A stretch of DNA of 64,000 nucleotides from Phytomonas francai (lineage: Eukaryota; Euglenozoa; Kinetoplastea; Trypanosomatida; Trypanosomatidae): contig MJCC01000018.1 of NCBI GenBank assembly GCA_001766655.1, positions 1-64,000 on the forward strand. Reading direction: 5' to 3'. Shown in pieces: positions 51,264 to 62,308 of this stretch; within the stretch, counting starts at the first letter, position 1; every line of letters begins with the position of its first letter. The translations under genes were made by a program, and so were the position numbers. The notes below the pieces were generated by a model. The model worked only from the letters and a program-made list of their open reading frames with translations, was not told the origin of the DNA and searched no databases.

Positions 51264-52560
51264 CGGGACCCTGGAAATAAGAACCTGAACTCACTCTCCA
51301 GAGTGTGAAATCGAGGCGGCGTAGAAAATAATTAGAACGATTATGGCATGTCGCACTCAGGATACGAGTGCAGAAATCGCAATTGCTACCGTTAGTCACC
51401 TGTTATTGGTCCCTTTTGATACGAATCACTTTCGCTTCTTTGTTTGTTTTTGTTTTTTACTTCATTAAATTGTCCTATTTTTTTTATACACATTTTCCGT
51501 GTATGCCTTGCATGTTTGCGTTTAAACCCCCAATCCTTGCATTATGCGTAAGTAGTGAATAGTATACACACGATGAATAATGATGATGCTATTTTAATTA
51601 ATAGCTATCATTGCAATATCGTTTCCCTATACTGTGGGAAACTATTTGCTCTTGCCGTGCGATGCGGCTGCACTGAAATTAATAAAATATTATAGAGTAT
51701 CTAGCAAATGGACAGGTATTGGATGATTACATTGGTAAAACATTTTATTCCCATGCCCAAAAGCATTGTTTCGCACAAATTTACTGTCTTCAACAATATG
51801 ATTCATCCTCATCGAGAAAAGTCCCTCATAGATTGATAGAGAAGACACATCATTAGTTTTGTGACTTTGTCTTAGTTCCCCCACCCCACCCACCCCTATT
51901 CTCCTAGAAACTGATAAATGACAACAAGATATTGAAACGGGTGTTGTCAAAATTTTTGTCTACATCTCATCCTTTTAATGATAATAAAAATCTTCTTTTT
52001 TCTAGATTCAACCATTGACTGTGATGATCCCATTTGGTAGACATTGAAGTAGCCCCTTTCTAAACAAGTTACCAACCTAGCTACACACTATTTCTGTTGT
52101 GAATATTATATTTGTAGAGGATTTATTAGTGAAATGAGAACAAGAATGGAAGAATCCACTATAAATATATATATTTATTTACAAAACACATATAAAATAG
52201 GGAAATAAATGACAACTGTTGAACTTGCAACTTGATAAAATTATTGTCTTCCTGCAAAATCATTTTTAGCTTCTACTTGGCCTATGATTTTAGATGAGGG
52301 CATCCCCTTTTATGATACTTGTAACACGTTTTGGACTAAGTACACCAACAAAATGCCTTCCCCTTACCCCCCCCCCCCCCCAATATGTTCACCATATGTT
52401 ACAAGTCAAGCCCAGAGAATTGCTTCTAAGGGAAGCCTTCTTGTGAATAGTGAACACAATAGGAAGTAGGTAAAGAAAATTTGAGAAATCTCATTCTAAC
52501 CGAAGCCTCAAAGTTTGAAATAATATAAACGAAGAAATAAATTATTAAAAAAAAACGGGT
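51264..52560. other. Intergenic with C15 run
   Basis: AT-rich spacer with a run of 15 C at 52367-52381 and A runs just before 52561. No gene seen. Confidence 0.6.
52367..52381 (+). repeat. Run of 15 C
   Basis: Fifteen consecutive C about 180 bases upstream of the SAP-domain gene. Confidence 0.85.
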
Positions 52561-54126
52561 ATGATCCGGCGGGCAGGTTGCCTTCATTACGGATTGCGGC
52601 ATGCCTGTGTACGCCGCACAGCAATTGGATTTGCCACCCCGACCTCACATCATCCCGCATTTTCCGCTTTTTCGCCATGTGTTGGAGATTGTCTTCACGT
52701 TGGTGCTTCCTGCACAGCGATGGTATCCTCCTGTCGCCTTCAAAGCGCGCATGCCGGAAATTTATCCGATGCGGCTGCCGCAGAGACCGGCCCAGCGATG
52801 ATGCACGATAAAAACGTGGATCCCTCAAACCTACCACAAGAAGAAGTGTGGGCCCTGTGGAACGAGGGTAACCTCTTTTCCCTCTCCATCGCTCAGATGC
52901 AGCACTTCCTGCAATCGGTCGGAATTCCAACAGGGTCAGGGTCCAATAAAGCGGCTCTGGTTCGGCGCATCGAGGAATATCTGCATGCCAAAGAAAGCTC
53001 TGCGTCATCGGCCACCCCTGCCCCGCCACCACAGCAGCTGCAGCGGGGTGGGGATTACGGACAGCCCCGCGATAACGCCGCGGTGCCGCCAGAGATGCTT
53101 ATTGACTTAGCCCAATCGGGGTTTTATGAGGGCACCGCAAACATGGCCCCAAAGGCCTTTCAGCTTCTCACAGAAGGGACCTCCGCGGATATGGTCGTTT
53201 CCCGCGTCAATACCTCTTCCTTTCCTGGGTTCCCGGCTAATACGGAATGCTATACATTGGCGCCCACCGACCCCAACACAGCACTGCGTGCGCGCTTCAG
53301 TAAGGTGTTTCAGTGGTGCCTACTGAACATGTGCAACCTCCAAATGGATGGCGAGCTATCGGTGTCGTTAGGAAAGCTTTTGCTGGATTCGAGGGCCATG
53401 CAGCGCGGTGAGTCCATCGCATCCGCTTACACCGTGCAACAGCGGCTCCAGCTCAATAAGCTGTATACGTGGGTTACGGCAGTCCCTGAGTCGGCCATCG
53501 CTGTTGTGGAGGGCTTCCTCAAGGATCAAGGGTTTTTCCCCGTCGGTGGAGAGCGCCAGAAGGAAAATGCCCCACCACTCTCATACGAAGTGGTGATTAA
53601 GCGCGCAAAGGATAGACTGTATGTCGACTTGGATGCGACTGGACGGCTGTCAGCTCTTCATAATGAATGGGTTGACGTTCAAACCGTGCACCACACACGA
53701 CCGCGCGGTCCGGATTTACGGTTGCTGCTCCGCTCCCGCCCACCCATAAGCCGTACGGTTATTGAAACCTATCAATCCTTTACCATCGTTGAGCTTTCGA
53801 ACGACGATGTCAATGATGTGCTGCCGCCAGAGCATGGCCAGATCATTTACCTTTCTGAGAATGAAACACGTCGCTTTGAACGTGTGAACGACCGTGGGAT
53901 CGTGATAACTGTGTTAGAGGTGAAGCGGCAACCTTTGATTGTGCTGCGTGATGAGGAGGAAGATCCTCGAATAGAGTATACTATCTCTGTGATAATTCCC
54001 GCGAGTGCCGGTGGGAGAACCATGGATGTACGCGCCGTAGGGTTGGAAATATTTGAACTAGCTAGTTCTTTGGCTGCGGCGGTCGAAGCAGCTTTTGTGG
54101 AGGCGTATGGCTGCATCGCAGCCTAA
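52561..54126 (+). CDS. SAP-domain mitochondrial protein, possible RESC1/RESC2 relative
   Basis: 521 residues, ATG start. The Arg/Cys/Ala-rich first 50 residues look like a mitochondrial presequence. A SAP-type nucleic-acid-binding helix pair lies at about 107-144 (LSIAQMQHFLQSVGIPTGSG, KAALVRRIEEYLHA). The C-terminal half (about 320-521) is beta-rich with repeated basic/acidic strands (RPRGPDLRLLLRSRPP, ENETRRFERVNDRGIVITVL, DPRIEYTISVIIPA) in the style of the tunnel-type RNA triphosphatase fold. The gRNA-binding pair RESC1/RESC2 (GAP2/GAP1) of the trypanosome editing machinery is described with such a fold, so membership is possible. The p38/RBP38 group is an alternative. Identity not settled. 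Confidence 0.8.
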   Translation: MIRRAGCLHYGLRHACVRRTAIGFATPTSHHPAFSAFSPCVGDCLHVGASCTAMVSSCRLQSAHAGNLSDAAAAETGPAMMHDKNVDPSNLPQEEVWALWNEGNLFSLSIAQMQHFLQSVGIPTGSGSNKAALVRRIEEYLHAKESSASSATPAPPPQQLQRGGDYGQPRDNAAVPPEMLIDLAQSGFYEGTANMAPKAFQLLTEGTSADMVVSRVNTSSFPGFPANTECYTLAPTDPNTALRARFSKVFQWCLLNMCNLQMDGELSVSLGKLLLDSRAMQRGESIASAYTVQQRLQLNKLYTWVTAVPESAIAVVEGFLKDQGFFPVGGERQKENAPPLSYEVVIKRAKDRLYVDLDATGRLSALHNEWVDVQTVHHTRPRGPDLRLLLRSRPPISRTVIETYQSFTIVELSNDDVNDVLPPEHGQIIYLSENETRRFERVNDRGIVITVLEVKRQPLIVLRDEEEDPRIEYTISVIIPASAGGRTMDVRAVGLEIFELASSLAAAVEAAFVEAYGCIAA

Positions 54127-55492
54127 GCCGCTTTGAAAAAGTGGGGCTAGGGCTGGTGTTCCGGTCCAAAGGCTTGCTCCTCAATCTGTATTTGGTTTCG
54201 CATCAAAAAAAAAACAGTGTAACCATTTTGATGTGAATCTACTTTTGGGCTGTTCGACAAGGAGACTAGTTTGTTGTTATATTAGCCTTGGTGAATGCGT
54301 TATAGGCACCTTTTCCTCTCCACGGTCTGTACTCTTGAAGAATACTGCATCTCCCTAATACTGAGGTCAGTCATGAGAGGCTAGGCACGTTCTGAAGGTG
54401 CGTTTTCCACTCTACGTTGAACTCTTCTGAGTCATGGTCAAATGGAGGTGCGCGCCGTGGGGGGGAAAAAAAAACTATCGGACACTCCTATTTTCTATAG
54501 GCACGCAAATATACACACCAGAAAGCACACTTGCCGGTCCCCACGAGGGGAAGAGAGGGGGAACCCACTGAAACTTGAGCCACGATGTGAATATGTCTTC
54601 GACCCTGCAAGTAATGATTAGACAGCGGCTCCGTTGTCCCTTTGACGGATAAATTGGGTTAAATTTGGACCGATATGATAAAAATTGTAGTGATCGAAAC
54701 TTGAAACAATAATTTGTTAAAATGTTGTGTTCTGTTACCTTCTACTCCTCGATATCGCATAGGATTAAACTGTTTTTCGAAAGTATTTGGATTCTAGTTG
54801 GTGAAATGATGTGAAGAGTACAAAGCGTCAGCGCGCAGAGATTGCTCTCTAATACAAGCCTTCCCATACCCCTTCCCTTTTTGTCTCCTCCCCATGCTTA
54901 CCTTGTCGAAAGGGCAGAGATTTAATCACGAGTTCTTTTTCTTACTCCAGCAGATGCCCTAGAACCAGGGGCACACGGTGCTGATGCAGCCCTCAATCAG
55001 CGAAAGTCATCCTAAGATGATGCGTTAAAATATTTTTAAACGGGGACTATAATGACATGATGTTATTATAGACACACCCGGTTCTACAGAATTTAAACTC
55101 TCCTTTATTGAAAAGTTGGATCTTTTTATGCCCCTATCGTCTCACACTTCACGGCCCTCCAGCCTCTATTTATGCTTTAGGTATCAATCATTTAGCATCC
55201 TCATTTAACATTACTCGTTTAAAATACACATCTTCGAGGGTAACTAGTACTGATCTTGTTCCATTTCTTATACTACGAAACAGGCTCAGAGGAAAGAAGA
55301 TAACACCACCCCGTGTATTCCCTTGGGCGCTTTTGCCCTTGCTTTGGATTTGCCTCCCCCGCTATTCGATCGATCTATAGAGAGAGAGTGAGAGAGGGAG
55401 GGCGTTTGTTTCTGCGTGCATCCTGATCCCGGGTGGTGTCTCAGTCTGCGCACAAACGCCATCGGTGTCTGCCGCTCCTGCAGAGGTCTTCG
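54127..55492. other. Intergenic with GA tract
   Basis: Spacer with A and G runs near 54206 and 54460 and a GAGAGA tract at about 55378-55402. A 90-codon plus-strand frame at 55108-55380 has no coding character. An acceptor-like CCTGCAG lies shortly before 55493. Confidence 0.6.
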
Positions 55493-56722
55493 ATGAGTTA
55501 CCCGGGGCCCGTCGTCGGCCCCCGACTTCGCAGTGTGGCAGCCGCCGGGATGCCCATCGAGCGCGACCCCGGCGTGGCCGCGCGCAACCGTGTCAAGGTC
55601 GCGGCCGCGCCGCCGGTGTTCCTCATGGAGGGCGTCCCCCTCCTCGAGTCGCCGACGTGGAGCAGCGACGACGAGGACGAGGGGCTGCTGCCGCGGCTCA
55701 GGCGCAACGACAGCAGGGACGAGGGGCTGCCGCCGCGGCTCAGGCGCAACGACGGCAGGGACGAGGGGCTGCTGCCGCGGCTCAGGCGCAACGACGGCAG
55801 GGACGAGGGGCTGCCGCCGCGGCTCGGGCGCAATGACGGCAGGGACGAGGGGCTGCCGCCGCGGCTCAGGCGCAACGACAGCAGGGACGAGGGGACGCCG
55901 CCGCGGCTCGGGCGCAACGACGGCAGGGACGAGGGGCTGCCGCCGCGGCTCAGGCGCAACGACAGCAGGGACGAGGGGACGCCGCCGCGGCTCAGGCGCA
56001 ATGACAGCGGGGACGAGGGGACGCCGCCGCGGCTCGGGCGCAACGACGGCAGGGACGAGGGGCTGCCGCCGCGGCTCAGGCGCAACGACGGCAAGGACGA
56101 GGGGCTGCCGCCGCGGCTCAGGCGCAACGACGGCAAGGACGAGGGGCNCGAGGGGCTGCCGCCGCGGCTCAGGCGCAACGACGGCAAGGACGAGGGGCTG
56201 CCGCCGCGGCTCAGGCGCAACGACGGCAAGGACGAGGGGCTGCTGCCGCGGCTCGGGCGCAACGAAGGCAAGGACGAGGGGACGCCGCCGCGGCTCAGGC
56301 GCAGCGAAGGGGTCCCCGCGCTGCGGATCTTCAAGGCCCGCTGCAGGTATGGGGGCAGCGGCGGCGCGGACCGTAGCCCACGCCGCTGTGGGCACGCCGA
56401 TAAGCCGCGCCCAAAGGGGTCCGAAAGGCGGGGGGAGCCGATACTGAATCCCTTTTCGGACATCACGCAGCCAGCCACGAAATCGTACCCGTTCGACAAG
56501 ACGGAAGACAAAGTAGGGAGCTCCGAGAGCAGGTCGTCCGTCCTCCCACACCATAACCTCGACATCAAGCACTGCGAATACGACCTCTCTAGCATCTATG
56601 CTAACAAAGTAACCATGGACCCCATGCTCAGCCTAATGGATTCCATCAAATCAAGTCCAGCAGTAAGTCCAAATACTCTGAGAAAAAGAAAAATAAAGCT
56701 TTGGATAGATCAAAGGTCATAA
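55493..56722 (+). CDS. Protein with about 15 copies of a 14-residue repeat
   Basis: About 409 residues from ATG at 55493 (MSYPGPVVGP). After about 60 residues the protein becomes a tandem array of the unit DEGLPPRLRRNDGR with Leu/Thr, Arg/Gly and Ser/Gly/Lys variants, coded by a 42-base GC-rich repeat. A non-repeat C-terminus of about 140 residues follows (ITQPATKSYPFDKTEDKVGS, ending in KIKLWIDQRS). The base at 56148 is ambiguous and the unit there is partial, so copy number and frame across it are uncertain. Antisense frames are open too because the repeat length is a multiple of three; the plus strand is chosen from its neighbours and coding-like flanks. No family recognised. Confidence 0.55.
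   Translation: MSYPGPVVGPRLRSVAAAGMPIERDPGVAARNRVKVAAAPPVFLMEGVPLLESPTWSSDDEDEGLLPRLRRNDSRDEGLPPRLRRNDGRDEGLLPRLRRNDGRDEGLPPRLGRNDGRDEGLPPRLRRNDSRDEGTPPRLGRNDGRDEGLPPRLRRNDSRDEGTPPRLRRNDSGDEGTPPRLGRNDGRDEGLPPRLRRNDGKDEGLPPRLRRNDGKDEGXEGLPPRLRRNDGKDEGLPPRLRRNDGKDEGLLPRLGRNEGKDEGTPPRLRRSEGVPALRIFKARCRYGGSGGADRSPRRCGHADKPRPKGSERRGEPILNPFSDITQPATKSYPFDKTEDKVGSSESRSSVLPHHNLDIKHCEYDLSSIYANKVTMDPMLSLMDSIKSSPAVSPNTLRKRKIKLWIDQRS
55674..56312. repeat. 42-base GC-rich tandem repeat, about 15 copies
   Basis: Unit GACGAGGGGCTGCCGCCGCG plus a 22-base remainder ending GGCAGG or GGCAAG. Early units end mostly in AGG, late units in AAG, suggesting local spread. The array is broken at 56148 by a single N with a partial unit, a likely assembly gap. 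Confidence 0.9.
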
Positions 56723-58476
56723 GGAATCATCAAACTTATAATCGAGATATCTAAGTCTTTTGTACCATTCGTGATTATACTTTTGAAAGCAAGATGTCTT
56801 TAGAGACAGAAAGGTCCCCTGAGGACTAAATGATTTTTTTTCTTTAGGGGGACTAATGTACGCTTATCCGATGTCATCCAACAACACTATATGCTGCACC
56901 GATCAACTGCTAGCGTAGACAGTAGTGTAACCATTTGTACAAAGCGTCTTGACAACGAAAGGGGGGGAGGGGGGCAGTATTAGATTGCTCTATTAATAAA
57001 ACCGTTTTGGGCGATAGCTCTTGTCATTGGGGATAAATATATACCGTTGAGGTTTGTGCTCGGCGTGAGGGCATCTTGTGTTCCCCCCCCCCCTCCTTAC
57101 CTCTCTTGAACCTCTGTGAACGATCACGAGCAACAAATACTGTTGTATGGTATGGCAAAAAGACTATGGTTTGTTTTTTCTTTCTTTACAGTATAAAGGA
57201 CTATTAAACAATTTTTTGGATGTTTATTCCATATTGTGCCTCTCCACTTTTCCTGTTTTATTTTTTTGCTAATAAACATTCACGCATGCTCAAAATGAGT
57301 TTCAGATATTTTTCTTAATTTGCTTGGGAGTATTCCCTCTATGTTACTGACTGAGTTTAATTTACGGCATCCTTTTTATTTTCTTTTATTCCTTATTAAT
57401 TACCTATGCTATCAAGTGTACATACATGCAGATATTTGGGTAATTTATGCTTATGATAAGTATCCTGTTGCATTTCTGTTGAAAAAAAAGGGCAGCAGAT
57501 AATGTGACGTATAAGCGATCTTGCTAAGCAGTTCTTCCGTTTTATTTATACCAATTTTTATTTATTGACTATTCTATTATCATCTCCTTAGTGTGTCTTT
57601 ACTAAGTGAGGTACGTATCGCAGTTTAAAATGTATTTCATGTGTTAAAAGAAAAAGTAATCGTATACATACAAAATAATGAGGAAAAAACCTGTTCGACA
57701 TGCAAGCTACTTAAATATATCGTTATTTTGAAAAGGTGTGTCTATACTCGATTGATTAAGAATCGGTACAAAAAAAAATCCATGTTAAATAGAACATAGG
57801 ATTATCACTTTAAGATTCGGAAAAAAAAATGTTTATTTTGAATGAAGCACTCTTTCACTTAGTTGTGTGCTTTAAAGATGGGGGAAAAAATCTTCCACTA
57901 CTCATGAACAGCAATCCTTAACCCTTCAGTTTTGCATGCCGACGGTTTGTTCAATGAGTTTAAAGTTGGAAAAAATCGTCAAAGCAAAGAATCAACTTTC
58001 AGTTCATATATATTCATTTTGTGTGGATTAAGCACTCTTTTGAGGATATGATAACAAAACCGATTATATTGGTATAAATGACATCTTCACTGAGCTCTCC
58101 TTAGTATGACTGTGTAATATTAGTGTAGAGAGAAAAAGAGCTGCAGGGAAAAAAGCTCTATTCATCGATGGCTGTGGCTTAGGCTGCGTCTGTTGTTATC
58201 CACAAGTGTGTACCCCTCCGCATCTCTCTCCCTTCGATAGCAATTTTATCATTTTTTCTATTTAAAGAGCCCTTCTTCGGATTCCGCGACTTGTTACATC
58301 GATTTGTGTTATTTCCAACCTAGTTTTCACTCGCTTTCGCCTTATACCCGAGCAGAGGAGAGAATCTTTTTTCGAAGCCCAAAGCACCCTCCTGGCCGCG
58401 CATCGCATCCCCAGATAACTCGGTTTCCTTTGGTGCCTATTATTATTACGACTCTTCTTTTATATTATTATTATTA
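56723..58476. other. Intergenic with C11 run
   Basis: 1.75 kb of AT-rich spacer with 11 C at 57083-57093, a GGGGGGGAGGGGGG tract near 56960-56974 and several A runs. A 60-codon frame at 57320-57502 is not called. Confidence 0.6.
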
Positions 58477-59811
58477 ATGTCATCCGCGCAGGCGGCGGGG
58501 GTCAGCGAAGGCGGGGGGGGGTCCCCGACGACGGCGGGGGGCGCCGCGAAGCGCGGGAACGGCCTCTCCGACGAGGAGCGCCGCGAGGTCTACGCGCTGA
58601 CGAACGATGAGCTGAAAACGCGGTCGCAGCAGCTCCAACAGGAGATCCAGCAGCTCCGCGGGGTCGAGCGTCGCGCGGTGCAGGAGCTCCAGGGCCTGAA
58701 GGCCGAGCTCGAGGAGGGCAAAAAGCGCGTGCGCGATAACAACCGCCTGCCCTACCTCGTCGCGAACGTCGCCGAGATCCTCGAGCTGAGCGACGACGAC
58801 GAGGAGGAGGGGGTCGGGCTCGGCCGCCGGAAGCCCGCGCGGCGGCAGAAGAGCGCGGTGATCAAGACCTCGAACCGGCATACCGTCTTTTTGCCGGTCG
58901 TCGGGCTGGTGGATCCGGAGAAGCTCGCGCCGCAGGACCTGGTCGGGGTGAACAAGGACACCTTTCTCGTTCTCGACACCCTCCCGCCGGAGTACGACAG
59001 CCGGGTGAAGGTGATGGAGATCGACGAGCGGCCGAAGGAAAAGTATACCGACGTGGGCGGCCTCGACAAGCAGATCAACGAGATCATCGAGGCCGTCGTG
59101 ATGCCCTTCACCCACAAAGAGCAGTTCGAGAAGATCGGCATCCAGCCCCCGAAGGGGGTGCTGTTGTACGGCTCGCCCGGGACGGGCAAGACGATGCTCG
59201 CGCGGGCCTGCGCGGCGGCCACCGACGCCTGCTTTCTACGCCTCGCGGGGCCGCAGCTCGTGCAGATGTACATCGGCGACGGCTCCCGCATCATCCGCGA
59301 CGCCTTCGCGATGGCGAAGAAGAAGGCCCCGGCGATCATCTTCATCGATGAGATCGACGCCGTCGGCTCGAAGCGGAGCGACGAGGGCAAACACGGCAGC
59401 CGCGAGGTCCAGCGCACGATGCTCGAGCTCCTCTCCCAGCTCGACGGCTTCGGCAGCAGCGATAGCGTGAAGGTGATCGCGGCGACGAACCGCATCGATG
59501 TCCTCGACCCCGCCCTCCTGCGCAGCGGGCGGCTCGACCGCAAGGTCGAGTTCCCGCTCCCGGACGAGGAGGCCCGCGTCCGGATCCTCGAGATCCACTC
59601 CCGCCGGATGACCCTCCACGGCGACGTCAACTTCGACGAGCTCGCCCGCTGTACGGAGGACATGAACGGCGCGCAGCTCAAGGCGGTCTGCGTGGAGGCC
59701 GGCATGCTCGCGCTCTGCCATGACCGCGTGTACGTCGCGCACCAGGACTTCGTCGAGGGCATCGCCGCCGTCCAGGCCCGAAAGAAGACAAACCTCAACT
59801 ATTACGCCTAA
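58477..59811 (+). CDS. RPT5: 26S proteasome regulatory ATPase Rpt5 (subunit 6A)
   Basis: 444 residues, ATG start. N-terminal coiled coil (about 30-90), an OB domain (about 95-165) with [20 protein letters not shown], then an AAA+ module: Walker A at 232-239 (GSPGTGKT, with Ser where most have Pro), pore loop (MYIGDGSR), Walker B at 288-294 (IFIDEID), sensor-1 ATNR and an arginine-finger segment ([10 protein letters not shown]). The C-terminal NLNYYA carries the YYA tail that docks in the 20S alpha ring. Rpt5 is one of six ATPases that unfold ubiquitinated substrates. Very GC-rich third positions compared with the AT-rich flanks. The Gly-rich N-terminus and an acidic insert at 105-112 are minor variations. 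Confidence 0.97.
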   Translation: MSSAQAAGVSEGGGGSPTTAGGAAKRGNGLSDEERREVYALTNDELKTRSQQLQQEIQQLRGVERRAVQELQGLKAELEEGKKRVRDNNRLPYLVANVAEILELSDDDEEEGVGLGRRKPARRQKSAVIKTSNRHTVFLPVVGLVDPEKLAPQDLVGVNKDTFLVLDTLPPEYDSRVKVMEIDERPKEKYTDVGGLDKQINEIIEAVVMPFTHKEQFEKIGIQPPKGVLLYGSPGTGKTMLARACAAATDACFLRLAGPQLVQMYIGDGSRIIRDAFAMAKKKAPAIIFIDEIDAVGSKRSDEGKHGSREVQRTMLELLSQLDGFGSSDSVKVIAATNRIDVLDPALLRSGRLDRKVEFPLPDEEARVRILEIHSRRMTLHGDVNFDELARCTEDMNGAQLKAVCVEAGMLALCHDRVYVAHQDFVEGIAAVQARKKTNLNYYA

Positions 59812-60626
59812 AGCGTCGAAGAAAGGGTTGGACAAGGACAAGGCCATCCGAGAAGCCTCGGCGTTGATGTCGAGGAAGTGGAGGGGGAAGAGGGGGAAGG
59901 GGGGGGGGTCATAAACTAAAGAAAGTAGTGGATGGTTTAAAAAAAAAAAAAGAACGAGCCGTGGCGTGACGTGGGGTGGTTGAGTGGTGGTCCGAGACGG
60001 TGCTTTCCCCCCCCCCCTGCTACGAGGGCGTCTCTGTTGAGCTACCGAGGCGTGCTTTTTTACGTCTCTATCGTACGTCAAGTCGACACCATCCTTCGGG
60101 AAAAGGAAGCAATGCGGTCAGGACTCTACAGTAAGACTATAGCGAGTGATACGACACTTCTTGAATCGTCTCGATGCGGTTTGGCAACAAATGAAATATT
60201 TTGGATGGGCTCATGCACATATATATATATAATATGTGAGCGCACACCGGATAGTAAGTCGAACCTATTACTACCGTTTTTTTTCTGTGGTTTTATATTT
60301 AAAGGTTCAACATTGCAGCAATGGTGATAATTTATGCACACGGACAGATACATATGCGTATAGAATTCGGGTGGACTTCATGAAAAAATTCAGGTGCACC
60401 TTTGTCCTCTTTCGTAAAGAGTTTCACTTCCATTGGAAAGTCGTATATATGAAGTATACGCGTGTGTGAATCTCTTTTTCTCCTTCACCCTTCCTGAAAA
60501 TATCTTTTCCTACCACATTCACACCTGTAAGAGGTTGTTTCCAAAATAAATTCACCCATCTTCCATTTTCCCTTTTTTTTTTTAGTGAACATCTTTTTTG
60601 CTGATTCTGTTGTTTTGGGTCCCTCA
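59812..60626. other. Intergenic with C11 run
   Basis: Contains A and G runs just past Rpt5 (59894-59952), 11 C at 60007-60017, and a pyrimidine-rich TTTTTTTTTTAG acceptor-like site at about 60574-60586, likely for the E2 gene. Confidence 0.65.
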
Positions 60627-61505
60627 ATGCTAAACCCGGCAGACACTACACCACAAGCCCGGCCTACGCGTGGGTTTACCAGGAACATCGATGCCGAAGG
60701 GGCGGTTGATGAAAATCGCGAGCAGGCCAACCAACGCGGCGGGGACCCCCCGCACGAAGCACCTCGCCAACCCGAGCCGATTCGACGTCATCGCCGGCCT
60801 CTCGAGCTCGAGCAGCTGCCGGGCACCGAAGAGGTGAATATTCGCCATGCATTAGGCGGCATTGAAGAGGGCATGCGGGAAAACGCGGCCCCTACGACGC
60901 GCCCTGGGCCTACTCTAGCAGGCCCCCATGACGCGCAGTCCCAACAGATGCATTACAGCAAAGTCGCCGAATTAAGGGCTTCCAAAACCAAAGATCCCAC
61001 GGAGGCGAAGCGTCGTCTTATGCAGAATCTCCACGCCTTGCAGAAAACCATCCACTCTGGCGTGAGCGTTGGGATTTCGGCGCAACCCGTCAATGGGGAC
61101 CTCTTCCACTGGCAGGCGGTCATCGCCGGCCCGGAAAGTACCCCCTGGGAGGGTGGGCTGTTCAAACTAGACCTCGTCTTCACCGACGAGTACCCTATGG
61201 AGCCGCCGAAGGTTCGTTTCCTCACGAAGGACATCTTTCACCCGAACGTGTACGTGGACGGGAATATCTGCCTCGATATCCTGAGGGGTTTCTGGAGCCC
61301 GACTCTGGACTTGGAGAGCCTGCTGGTCTCTATCATCTCGCTGCTCTCGGATCCCAATCCAAGCTCTGCGGCCAACTGTGAAGCCGCGCGGATGCTGACG
61401 GAGAACAAACTCGCGTACGAAAGTCGCGTGCGAAAGCTCGTGGAGCAATCCCTGGAGCAATCTTTTAGTGATATCGACGATGAGAATGACGACGATGACG
61501 CGTAG
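60627..61505 (+). CDS. RAD6/UBC2-like ubiquitin-conjugating enzyme with long N-terminus
   Basis: 292 residues from ATG at 60627; an upstream in-frame GTG is ignored. The E2 fold occupies about 122-276: FHWQAVIAGPESTPWEGG, YPMEPPKVRFLTKDIFHPNV with HPN at 205-207, active Cys at 215 in DGNICLDIL, then FWSPTLDLESLLVSIISLL and DPNPSSAANCEAA. The segment after the Cys and the acidic tail (DDENDDDDA) match RAD6/UBC2-type enzymes, which act with RING ligases, for instance on PCNA or histones. About 120 Pro/Arg-rich residues before the core are unusual: RAD6 proteins begin almost at the fold. GC-rich codons. Confidence 0.92.
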   Translation: MLNPADTTPQARPTRGFTRNIDAEGAVDENREQANQRGGDPPHEAPRQPEPIRRHRRPLELEQLPGTEEVNIRHALGGIEEGMRENAAPTTRPGPTLAGPHDAQSQQMHYSKVAELRASKTKDPTEAKRRLMQNLHALQKTIHSGVSVGISAQPVNGDLFHWQAVIAGPESTPWEGGLFKLDLVFTDEYPMEPPKVRFLTKDIFHPNVYVDGNICLDILRGFWSPTLDLESLLVSIISLLSDPNPSSAANCEAARMLTENKLAYESRVRKLVEQSLEQSFSDIDDENDDDDA

Positions 61506-62308
61506 GTGGGTCTTTGACGACCTACCTAAAGCAGAGCCACGCTCAATGAAATTGAGAATGGTACATATTCTATATCATTACTTAAAGCTCGACCAAGTGT
61601 TGGAGGAACCCGTTATTGCGTGATTATTATTTTGATTTTATTCTATTTTATAGTGTGGAAGTAAGAGTCCGTATGATCGGCCTCTGAAGAGACTATTGTT
61701 GATCTATTTCATTTCCCCTTATCCAACCTTAATCAGAACGGGTCGAGTTCTTTACATTTCCTTTTTTTTTTTTTTGAGGGGGAGGTGGCGGGATCAGTAA
61801 CATCAAAGATTCTAAATGAAGTAGTTAACCACGACAAAAGGGAAAAGACCTTTGGGGACTACATTGTGGGAAGTTCATCATGTATGCGTTTTTCCCCTTT
61901 GTATTGTTGCGATTGTAATATAGGGAAATTTTTGCTTACAAACTGCCTCATTCTATCTACTAAGCAAAAAATAGCTATATTTGCTTCTTACTGAATGGTA
62001 CACGCAGGGAAATCGATACAAGTAAGACTCTTCTTGCATTTCTGATCATAAAACACTCACGTTTATCCGAGACCTTTATTGGAGAAAGTATATTAATGTT
62101 CATGTAAAGAAAACAGGTCAAGGAGCATTTTCACAGGTGGTGTGTGTCGCATGTAGAACAATCAATTTTCATTCCATATTTTCATTTTTTGCTGTCTTTT
62201 TACATGGAACCTTTTCTTTTTAAAGGGTTTTAGAAAGTGCATCCCAGCACGTATTTTTTTTTTTTTTACCTGTACTTAGCGTGCACGGATTGTATATCTT
62301 GCGCAAAA
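61506..62308. other. Intergenic
   Basis: AT-rich spacer with T runs near 61764 and 62260, the second likely the pyrimidine tract of the next gene. A short frame at 61785-61994 is not called. Confidence 0.6.

Noticed and set aside
55286..56595. Two long minus-strand open frames (428 and 365 codons) over the tandem repeat
   Set aside because: A GC-rich 42-base repeat with no stop in any frame leaves all frames open. Neighbours are all on the plus strand and the plus frame has coding-like flanks.
58480..60081. Long minus-strand frames (211, 348 and 281 codons) opposite Rpt5
   Set aside because: They are shadows of a GC-rich gene whose plus-strand product is unmistakable.
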